Below are positions 1 through 3,599 of a stretch of DNA of 5,275 nucleotides, piece by piece. Origin of the DNA: Flavobacteriales bacterium (lineage in GTDB: Bacteria; Bacteroidota; Bacteroidia; Flavobacteriales; Flavobacteriaceae); contig JALWYR010000150.1 of the NCBI GenBank assembly GCA_027003085.1, positions 1 through 5,275 of the forward strand, read 5' to 3'. The number at the start of each line of letters is the position of its first letter. Position 1 is the stretch's first letter. The notes under the pieces were generated by a model. That model was not told the DNA's origin. It saw nothing but the letters and a program-made list of their open reading frames with translations, and searched no databases. Made by a program: the position numbers and the translations under genes.

Positions 1-369
1 CTTCTTCGCCGGCTCGGGAAACCGGCGCTTCCGGTGGCCGACGCATAGGCCGCGCTTGTTTTCCCTTGCCACCGCGGCAGCCATGCGGTCTGCCGCGGGC
101 TTCGCGAGCCCTGGCGGTCTCGCTCCGGTGCTCCGTGAACCGCCTAACGGCGTTTCACTTCGCGGCTTCGCAAGCCTGCGGCATCCTTGGCCCAATGCCA
201 AGGCTACGCCTTGTCTTGCTTCGCGGGCCTCGGAACCCTTCGGTTTCCTCGGCAACTCCGGGAGCCTGTGCGCTCCGCCTACGGCTTCGCGTCAGTCTCC
301 CTTCGCATGCTTCGGAGCCACCCGCGGTGTCTCCTCGGGTTGAGGCGAAACCGCCTTGCGGTTTCGCCT
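1..369. repeat. GC-rich chain of short inverted repeats, non-coding
   Basis: No credible gene is seen here. Open frames exist on both strands at once and encode low-complexity peptides, as expected of GC-rich palindromic DNA. The stretch is a chain of short hairpins: 7-12 with 22-27 (6 bp), 72-80 with 90-98 (9 bp, perfect), 135-144 with 149-158 (9 of 10 pairs), 185-191 with 197-203 (7 bp), 232-238 with 242-248 (6 of 7 pairs, around a C(TTCG)G loop) and 343-354 with 358-369 (12 bp, perfect, 3-nt loop). It resembles the second GC-rich island at 2232-2700 in style but not in sequence. Its function is unknown. It starts at the window edge, so its full extent cannot be seen. Confidence 0.6.
343..369. 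repeat. Perfect 12-bp inverted repeat (hairpin)
   Basis: AGGCGAAACCGC pairs perfectly with GCGGTTTCGCCT around a CTT loop. There is no T-run after it on either strand, so it is not a standard intrinsic terminator. The right arm GCGGTTTCGCC occurs again, without its partner arm, at 1985-1995, directly ahead of another copy of the CTTCAATRTTTRC repeat. The right arm therefore seems to belong to that repeat unit. Confidence 0.8.
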
Positions 370-397
370 TCAATGTTTGCAGTAGGAGAACACCGAT
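358..397 (+). repeat. Dispersed repeat, copy 1 (CTTCAATRTTTRC...GAACA)
   Basis: The stretch 358-392 matches 1985-2019 at 30 of 35 positions. The stretch 368-397 matches 2181-2210 at 27 of 30 positions, and those three differences are all transitions. The shared core is CTTCAATRTTTRC followed by RGTAG, two variable bases and GAACA. This copy lies just left of the insertion sequence and the other two lie to its right. Its function is unknown. It is short, intergenic and in the same orientation each time. Confidence 0.7.
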
Positions 398-418
398 TAA
401 CGATCAGCGATTTAAGAT

Positions 419-422
419 TTCC
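419..422. repeat. Target-site duplication TTCC, left copy
   Basis: TTCC sits directly outside the TG end of the insertion sequence and is repeated directly outside the CA end at 1817-1820. Duplications of 3-5 bp are usual for the IS3 family. Four bases can match by chance, but here the match falls exactly at the TG...CA termini. Confidence 0.75.
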
Positions 423-447
423 TGTCAATCCCTAAATAGCGTTGACC
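423..447. repeat. Terminal inverted repeat, right (orfB) end of the IS
   Basis: This end starts TGTCAATCCCT and reaches GTTGACC. Compared with the reverse complement of 1792-1816 it matches at 17 of 25 positions without gaps. A one-base shift within AAATAG/GAAATAG would raise the match. It lies about 50 bp beyond the orfB stop codon. Confidence 0.8.
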
Positions 448-497
448 GGTTTTATTATTTTTCTACTCATTAAATTGATTACAAATTTAATTGTTTT

Positions 498-1379
498 TTA
501 TAAGATATGTCGCTCTATATTTTTCATTTGCTGCTCATTATCATCATAGATGATTAATTTTGGCCTTGCTTGTATGGGCGTTGCTCGTATTTTCTCTTCG
601 AACGCAACCGGTGTCATTCTGCCTAAACTATTATGCAAACGTTTTGTATTGTAATGTTTAACAGCTTGGCTCACTTTTCGCCTTAGCGCCGAATAAGTAT
701 TAATTTGCCAGTGATCCAAATATTCCTCTTTTATTGTTTTATGTATCCTTTCCACATAGGCATTCTCTTGGGCTATTAACGACATGCTTATCTGACAATT
801 ATTACTCTTTAAAAGATTAATGTATTCTTTGTAAACATATTGACTCCCTCTATCTGAGTGATGTATTTTTGGGGGTTGATGTTTTCTCAGGGCCTTTTTC
901 ATCGCCTTTACATTGGCTATTGCACGCAGGTGTTCCGACACCGCCCAACCCACTATTTGCTTGGTATATACATCCATGATAAATACAGCATAGTAATACC
1001 TGTTTTCAGCTTTTACATAAATGTAGGTTATGTCTGACTGCCAAACCACTGATGGTTCCTGTATTTCCAGCCCTTTTATTAAATTGGGATAGTATTTTTC
1101 CACTGCATAAGTGGTTCGCCGGTAATTCTTCTTTTTATTTAACCTAAAACCCAGTTTCATAAAGATTTCAATGAACTTATCCCGACCTATAAAATCCGGT
1201 TTTAATGTATGATACATCTTTTCTACGCCACAACCCGGATGCTCTTTGCGCAATAATAATGCTTCCGAATAAAGAATGCGTAATTTGTTATCAAAGGCCT
1301 CTTGCCGCTTTTGGTACTGATGCACGGCCTGTTTACTGATCCCTATTACATTATACAGCTGATTCATAGAGTAATTCAA
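498..1379 (-). CDS. IS3-family transposase OrfB (DDE integrase domain)
   Basis: OrfB is the catalytic half of the transposase and is normally made as an OrfAB fusion that cuts and joins the IS ends. At 293 aa it has a usual family length. Residues 1-50 form the short N-terminal region leading to an HTH_21-like segment (about 40-90). The rve integrase core runs from about 108 to 262. The acidic triad is D116 (in WQSDITYI), D176 (in HHSDRGSQY) and E210 (in ENAYVERI). The C-terminal signature HYNTKRLHNSLG is intact at 242-253. The D-D spacing (59 residues between) is standard, while the D-E spacing is 33 instead of the usual 35. The frame is drawn from a TTG at 1379 that overlaps the orfA stop codon as TTGA. 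A separate OrfB could also start at ATG 1367. The frame is open without stops back to the A9 run at 1424-1432, which favours production by -1 frameshifting into a protein of about 425 aa. Confidence 0.95.
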   Translation of the reverse strand: MNYSMNQLYNVIGISKQAVHQYQKRQEAFDNKLRILYSEALLLRKEHPGCGVEKMYHTLKPDFIGRDKFIEIFMKLGFRLNKKKNYRRTTYAVEKYYPNLIKGLEIQEPSVVWQSDITYIYVKAENRYYYAVFIMDVYTKQIVGWAVSEHLRAIANVKAMKKALRKHQPPKIHHSDRGSQYVYKEYINLLKSNNCQISMSLIAQENAYVERIHKTIKEEYLDHWQINTYSALRRKVSQAVKHYNTKRLHNSLGRMTPVAFEEKIRATPIQARPKLIIYDDNEQQMKNIERHIL

Positions 1380-1774
1380 TTTTTCCCGGTTTTCTTTGAA
1401 CCATTGGATGGTCGGGTACTTTGTTTTTTTTTAATATCAATCTCAAACTCTTGCTCGGCAACTTCGATGAGCTTTTCCAAATAGTCAATTTTGATTTGCT
1501 TTTGACCTATTATACGTTCCAACTCCTTGACCTTCTTTTCTAATTCTTTAAGCTTGTGAAAATAACTTGATTTCATTTCTACTACTCTTTGACCTCTTTC
1601 GTTAAATTCGGAATACTTATAAATCCATCTGTATATGGTTGCATTAGGTATTCCATACAATTTTTCCAATTGTAAAACACTGTACTTCCCTTGTTCAAAG
1701 ATAGAAACTATCTCTTTCTTGAAATCGGGCGTGTAAAAACGACGTTTGTTAATTACTTTAACTTTTTTCTTCAT
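1376..1774 (-). CDS. IS3-family transposase OrfA (HTH and coiled coil)
   Basis: OrfA is the DNA-binding half of the transposase, expected to recognise the IS ends and, in this family, to act as a regulator when made alone. It has 132 aa. A helix-turn-helix of the HTH_Tnp_1 kind covers roughly residues 15-55, with YTPDFKKEIVSIFEQG followed by the recognition-helix region IPNATIYRWIYKY. A leucine-zipper-like coiled coil follows at 75-103, with hydrophobic residues in a/d heptad register (L75, L78, V82, L85, I89, I96, L99, I103). Residues 115-117 (KKK) are encoded by the A9 slippery run, and the last 15 residues are a short zero-frame tail ending at TGA. The start is ATG at 1774, within about 45 bp of the IS end. 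No Shine-Dalgarno sequence is evident. Confidence 0.93.
   Translation of the reverse strand: MKKKVKVINKRRFYTPDFKKEIVSIFEQGKYSVLQLEKLYGIPNATIYRWIYKYSEFNERGQRVVEMKSSYFHKLKELEKKVKELERIIGQKQIKIDYLEKLIEVAEQEFEIDIKKKQSTRPSNGSKKTGKN
1424..1432 (-). promoter_or_regulatory. A9 slippery run for programmed -1 frameshift (orfA to orfB)
   Basis: On the coding strand nine A residues read as AAA AAA AAA in the orfA frame. The orfB (-1) frame has a TAA at 1433-1431 that ends in the first As of this run, and is then open all the way through orfB. The only window in which a ribosome can slip back and reach orfB is therefore this run and the roughly 45 bases of orfA after it. Fusion here would give 117 codons of orfA plus 308 of orfB (425 aa). 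A small hairpin (1412-1408 with 1404-1400, ACCAT/ATGGT) lies about 11 nt downstream and might stimulate slippage, but it is weak. Confidence 0.75.
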
Positions 1775-1791
1775 AGATTTTCCATTTTTGT

Positions 1792-1816
1792 GGTCAACCT
1801 ATTTCAGGGACGTACA
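1792..1816. repeat. Terminal inverted repeat, left (orfA) end of the IS
   Basis: On the minus strand this end reads TGTACGTCCCTGAAATAG and then GTTGACC, pairing with 423-447. It lies directly upstream of orfA. The TTGACC within it could serve as a -35-like element, but no matching -10 is convincing. Confidence 0.8.
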
Positions 1817-1820
1817 TTCC
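1817..1820. repeat. Target-site duplication TTCC, right copy
   Basis: This is the direct-repeat partner of 419-422, immediately outside the CA terminus. Removing the IS and one TTCC joins GATTTCC to TAATTTTTTCC, which restores an uninterrupted intergenic stretch. Confidence 0.75.
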
Positions 1821-1848
1821 TAATTTTTTCCATTCCCGGGGATTTTTT

Positions 1849-1901
1849 GTCATTCCCGCACTCGCCTGCGCGGGCACAGGCTCCGGCGGGAATCCGGAGC
1901 C
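1849..1901. repeat. GTCATTCCCGC hairpin repeat, copy 1 (nested hairpins)
   Basis: GTCATTCCCGC opens the unit. ATTCCCGC at 1852-1859 pairs perfectly with GCGGGAAT at 1886-1893. A competing perfect 8-bp hairpin, GGCTCCGG at 1879-1886 with CCGGAGCC at 1894-1901, uses the same right arm, so the two folds exclude each other. This belongs to the common class of short intergenic REP-like repeats with CATTCCCGC...GCGGGAATCC. It does not code for protein. Confidence 0.75.
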
Positions 1902-1922
1902 GCCTTCGTGTTGGGCCCATTT

Positions 1923-1958
1923 GTCATTCCCGCGAAAGCGGGAATCCAGGGGATCCGG
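1923..1958. repeat. GTCATTCCCGC hairpin repeat, copy 2 (GAAA loop)
   Basis: ATTCCCGC at 1926-1933 pairs with GCGGGAAT at 1938-1945 around a GAAA loop of the GNRA type. The tail CCAGGGGATCCGG follows. This is the minimal form of the same REP-like unit as copy 1. A third, half-length copy (GTCATTCCCGC at 1971-1981) has lost its right arm and runs into the dispersed repeat at 1985. Another CATTCCCGG lies at 1831. Confidence 0.8.
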
Positions 1959-1984
1959 TTGCCTTTCTTTGTCATTCCCGCAAT

Positions 1985-2019
1985 GCGGTTTCGCCTTCAA
2001 TATTTACGGTAGCTGAACA
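1985..2019 (+). repeat. Dispersed repeat, copy 2
   Basis: It matches 358-392 at 30 of 35 positions, including the leading GCGGTTTCGCC, the CTTCAATRTTTRC core and the final GAACA. Unlike copy 1 it lacks the left arm that would form the 12-bp hairpin. It is followed at once by the GTCATTCCGACGGA hairpin element. Confidence 0.7.
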
Positions 2020-2021
2020 AT

Positions 2022-2075
2022 GTCATTCCGACGGAGTTTTGCCGGCGTCAGCAAGGCAAAACGACGAGGAATCTC
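2022..2075 (+). repeat. GTCATTYCGAYGGA hairpin element, copy A
   Basis: The left flank GTCATTCCGACGGA is followed by a perfect 8-bp stem, GTTTTGCC at 2036-2043 with GGCAAAAC at 2055-2062, and then the right flank GACGAGGAATCTC. The flanks themselves pair at their base (ATTCC 2025-2029 with GGAAT 2068-2072). The same architecture occurs on the minus strand at 2132-2174 with a completely different apical stem. It looks like the intergenic repeat type seen widely in Bacteroidota. Its role is unknown. Confidence 0.75.
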
Positions 2076-2131
2076 TTCACGGATTAGACAATAGGAACGT
2101 GGAATTCCGCCCCGGATGAAGCATCCGTTTT

Positions 2132-2174
2132 GAGATTTCTCAGTCGCGCCCTTCGGGCGCTCCATCGAAATGAC
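2132..2174 (-). repeat. GTCATTYCGAYGGA hairpin element, copy B (opposite strand)
   Basis: Read on the minus strand, the left flank is GTCATTTCGATGGA (12 of 14 identical to copy A), the apical stem is GCGCCC GAA GGGCGC (6 bp, perfect) and the right flank is GACTGAGAAATCTC. The basal pairing is ATTTC with GAAAT, where copy A has ATTCC with GGAAT, so a C:G pair has become T:A. A small hairpin (CGGAT 2113-2117 with ATCCG 2123-2127) lies directly after it on the minus strand. Confidence 0.78.
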
Positions 2175-2180
2175 ACCTTG

Positions 2181-2210
2181 CTTCAATATTTGCGGTAGGA
2201 GAACATCGAT
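2181..2210 (+). repeat. Dispersed repeat, copy 3
   Basis: It matches 368-397 at 27 of 30 positions, with three transitions. It lacks the GCGGTTTCGCC lead found in copies 1 and 2, which places the core unit boundary near CTTCAAT. Its GAACA at 2201-2205 can pair with TGTTC at 2211-2215. Confidence 0.7.
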
Positions 2211-2403
2211 TGTTCGGTGTTCGATATTCAAGCGCGATTTATCGCGCGCCCCAAAGCGCCAGGGATGGGAGCGGTTATGCGGCGATGTGGCGCCGCCGGC
2301 CTGCCGCAGCAGGGTGACTGACAGCGGGAAGCCGCACTGCTGCGTATGCAGGCCAAGAGCGGGACGAGCCGCATTTAAGCGGACAGCCCGGCGGGCGCGG
2401 CTT

Positions 2404-2460
2404 GGCGTTGCAGCAAGCATAAGCCCGGTTTTGTATTCAGTTTACGCTTGCTGCAACGCC
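2404..2460. repeat. 15-bp perfect inverted repeat with 27-nt loop
   Basis: GGCGTTGCAGCAAGC at 2404-2418 is the exact reverse complement of 2446-2460. After one mismatch a further three pairs (TAA with TTA) extend the stem inward. The 2419-2445 loop is much less GC-rich than its surroundings. There is no T-run, so a terminator role is not supported. Confidence 0.85.
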
Positions 2461-2543
2461 GTGAGGAAACGTGCCCGGCAAGGGCGCTCCGTCGTCCCGA
2501 AGGCGGGCACGTGGCGCCGCCGCGGCGCGCCGAAGCGCGCCGT

Positions 2544-2650
2544 GCGGATGGCCGGACGTAACCGATTGAAAATCAATAAACACCCCGGCCCCGCGGCTTC
2601 GCCGCGGGGCCGGGGCGCCGGTAAACCCGGCTCAACGTCCGGCCATCCGC
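2544..2650. other. Cloverleaf-like structured element, 107 nt (unknown function)
   Basis: A perfect 16-bp closing helix (GCGGATGGCCGGACGT at 2544-2559 with its exact complement at 2635-2650) encloses three hairpins in order. These are ATTGA/TCAAT with an AAA loop (2565-2577), a perfect 15-bp all-GC hairpin with a TTC loop (2583-2597 with 2601-2615), and GCCGG/CCGGC (2617-2621 with 2627-2631). The linkers are 5, 5, 1 and 3 nt. Every arm pairs without mismatch. It is not a tRNA: the arm lengths and loops are wrong. On the minus strand the all-GC hairpin is followed by TGTTTATTGATTTT, so it could also stop transcription in that direction. Whether it is transcribed is not visible. Confidence 0.65.
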
Positions 2651-2700
2651 CGCGGGCATTCGCCCGCCGGCGGCGCCCCGAACGCCGGCGCCCGGGCGCC

Positions 2701-2784
2701 CCAAAATCAGAAAATATTCCCATTTAGCATTCCTGTTTTCCATGTTTTTTGTATCTTTCATTCGAAATTAAAATTCATACAACC
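2701..2784 (+). promoter_or_regulatory. AT-rich leader upstream of the hydrolase gene, probable promoter region
   Basis: Composition changes abruptly at 2700/2701 from almost pure G+C to AT-rich. The leader must hold the promoter if the hydrolase gene is transcribed on its own. TATCTTTC at 2752-2759 differs in one base from the Bacteroidota -7 consensus TAnnTTTG and lies about 25 nt before the start codon, but no clear -33 TTTG is positioned ahead of it. No Shine-Dalgarno sequence precedes the ATG. Confidence 0.35.
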
Positions 2785-3468
2785 ATGAAAATTCAATATT
2801 TAGGTCATGCTTCGTTGCTCATCGAAGCCGCAGGCGAACGGCTGGTGGTGGATCCGTTTATCACCGGAAATCCCCTGGCCAACGGAAAAATCGATGTGGA
2901 TGCCATCAAGGCGGATTATATCCTGGTTACCCATGCCCATCAAGACCATATCCTGGACGTGGAACGTATTGCGGCCAATAATCCGGGCATCATGCTGGTG
3001 TCCAATTTTGAAATCGTGAACTATTTCGGCCAACGGGGCATTCAGGGCCATCCGATGAACCACGGCGGGAGCTGGCATTTCGATTTCGGACGCTTGACCT
3101 ACGTCAACGCCATCCATACCAGTTCGTTTCCCGATGGAAGCTATGGCGGTCAGCCCGGCGGATTTGTTATCGAATCCGAAGGTAAAGCGCTTTATATCGC
3201 CGGCGATACGGCCCTGACCTACGACATGAAAATCGTTCCTATGATTACCCGCTTGGATGCGGCCATACTGCCTGTGGGCGACAACTTTACCATGGGACCC
3301 GAAGGCGCCGCCATGGCAGCCGATTTCCTGGGGTTGGACCGCATTGTGGGTTATCATTTCGACACCTTCGACCTGATCAAGATCGACCACCAAAGGGCCT
3401 ACGATGCTTTTGCCAAACAGGGCAAAGAATTGATTCTGCCCGAAATTGGCGATGTTTTCGAACTTTAA
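2785..3468 (+). CDS. Metal-dependent hydrolase, UPF0173 / metallo-beta-lactamase fold
   Basis: This is a predicted cytoplasmic hydrolase of the YtkL/UPF0173 group. The physiological substrate of the group is not established as far as I know. The 227 aa match the family's usual length. The N-terminus MKIQYLGHASLLIE is the typical beta-strand start. The metal-binding motif THAHQDH is at 49-55 (H50, H52, D54, H55). Further probable ligands are H111 (in IHTSSF), D141 (in IAGDTAL) and H191 (in GYHFDTF). No signal peptide or membrane segment is seen. ATG 2785 was chosen because it opens the conserved MKI start; an in-frame ATG at 2749 would add 12 unconserved residues. The gene stands alone: a structured repeat island precedes it, and a strong terminator begins about 24 nt after its stop. 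Confidence 0.93.
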   Translation: MKIQYLGHASLLIEAAGERLVVDPFITGNPLANGKIDVDAIKADYILVTHAHQDHILDVERIAANNPGIMLVSNFEIVNYFGQRGIQGHPMNHGGSWHFDFGRLTYVNAIHTSSFPDGSYGGQPGGFVIESEGKALYIAGDTALTYDMKIVPMITRLDAAILPVGDNFTMGPEGAAMAADFLGLDRIVGYHFDTFDLIKIDHQRAYDAFAKQGKELILPEIGDVFEL

Positions 3469-3491
3469 CCCAAAGTTTTTTGAAATATTTT

Positions 3492-3516
3492 ACCCCGGCC
3501 TCCGGCCGGGGTTTTT
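3492..3516 (+). terminator. Intrinsic (Rho-independent) terminator of the hydrolase gene
   Basis: CCCCGGCC at 3493-3500 pairs perfectly with GGCCGGGG at 3504-3511 around a TCC loop. A3492-T3512 extends the stem to 9 bp, and the T-tract TTTTT (3512-3516, then GTTTG) follows. It lies about 24 nt after the hydrolase stop codon. Confidence 0.92.
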
Positions 3517-3569
3517 GTTTGTCAATAAGGCGGTTACAATATCTGATAATGCTACTGCAATAAAAAAAC

Positions 3570-3577
3570 TATATTTG
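3570..3577 (+). promoter_or_regulatory. Bacteroidota-type -7 promoter box (TATATTTG)
   Basis: TATATTTG fits the Bacteroidota housekeeping sigma -7 consensus TAnnTTTG at every fixed base. The start codon follows 22 nt after the box, leaving a short leader of roughly 15-18 nt. No clear TTTG -33 box stands at the usual distance upstream, so recognition may rely on the -7 element and the A-rich spacer (AAAAAAA at 3562-3568). Confidence 0.55.
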
Positions 3578-3599
3578 CGTAATTCAAAAAAAACGGCCG

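Larger units (their letters stand above)
423..1816 (-). mobile_element. Complete IS3-family insertion sequence (1394 bp)
   Basis: The element reads right to left: left end near 1816, orfA, orfB, right end near 423. The ends are TG at 423-424 and CA at 1815-1816 (plus-strand view). The two 25-bp termini agree at 17 of 25 positions and share the TGT start, TCCCT and GTTGACC. TTCC flanks both ends as a 4-bp target duplication. Inside are two overlapping frames typical of the family: an orfA with helix-turn-helix and coiled coil, and an orfB with a DDE integrase core, in the -1 frame. Both frames are intact and the catalytic residues are present, so the element may be active. It is much more AT-rich than the DNA on either side, which fits recent arrival. 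The family is clear. The IS3 subgroup and a named IS cannot be assigned without a database comparison. Confidence 0.93.
2232..2700. repeat. GC-rich array of perfect inverted repeats, non-coding
   Basis: This is a near-continuous series of hairpins: 2232-2237/2242-2247 (6 bp); 2298-2304 plus 2305-2312 with 2337-2344 plus 2348-2354 (15 bp with a 3-nt bulge); 2404-2418/2446-2460 (15 bp); 2469-2477/2504-2512 (9 bp); 2523-2530/2535-2542 (8 bp); the cloverleaf at 2544-2650; 2652-2657/2662-2667 (6 bp); 2666-2672/2683-2689 (7 bp); and the 14-bp palindrome GGCGCCCGGGCGCC at 2687-2700. Open frames through it give Arg/Pro/Ala/Gly-rich peptides with no family character and are explained by base composition. 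The density of perfect pairing suggests selection for structure in DNA or RNA. The function is not known to me. Confidence 0.7.
3469..3599 (+). other. Intergenic spacer: terminator, then promoter for the DsbD-type gene
   Basis: This 131-bp gap holds the intrinsic terminator of the hydrolase gene (3492-3516) and, 54 bp further on, a perfect Bacteroidota -7 box (3570-3577). The order terminator then promoter indicates that the two plus-strand genes are separate transcription units. Nothing else is recognised. Confidence 0.7.

Noticed and set aside
56..473. Several overlapping open frames on both strands at the window start
   Set aside because: They are low-complexity peptides from hairpin-rich GC DNA. 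None has a recognisable motif, and the longest runs into the IS end.
1794..2000. 68-codon minus-strand open frame containing SRFRGNDK
   Set aside because: The RFRGND peptide is the well-known false translation of CATTCCCGCGAAAGCGGGAATC repeats.
1831..2030. CRISPR-like array of GTCATTCC units
   Set aside because: Only the first 9-11 bases are shared, spacing is irregular (about 48-74 bp), the units carry their own hairpin arms and no cas gene is present.
2004..2420. 138-codon minus-strand open frame
   Set aside because: It is translated from the repeats themselves (hairpin element copies A and B and the dispersed repeat) and shows no domain or plausible start context.
2404..2460. Integron attC site
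   Set aside because: The arms are a perfect palindrome without the RYYYAAC/GTTRRRY core sites or the extrahelical bases expected, and no integrase is in the window.
2583..2630. Plus-strand intrinsic terminator at the 15-bp GC hairpin
   Set aside because: The plus strand continues with CGCCGGT and has no T-run. Only the minus strand has a T-rich, interrupted tail, and no minus-strand gene lies just upstream of it.
2544..2650. tRNA or tRNA-like gene
   Set aside because: The closing helix is 16 bp, one arm is 15 bp with a 3-nt loop, and there are no T-loop, D-loop or CCA signatures.
2170..2727. 185-codon plus-strand open frame through the GC-rich array
   Set aside because: Its product is Arg/Pro/Ala/Gly-rich without family features, open frames exist on both strands in the same DNA, and the region is accounted for by inverted repeats.
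2749..2784. Upstream ATG start for the hydrolase
   Set aside because: It would add 12 residues not expected in the family; the family N-terminus begins at MKIQYLGHAS (2785).
2800..3393. 197-codon minus-strand open frame
   Set aside because: It is antisense to the UPF0173 hydrolase, which has a conserved start and all metal ligands.
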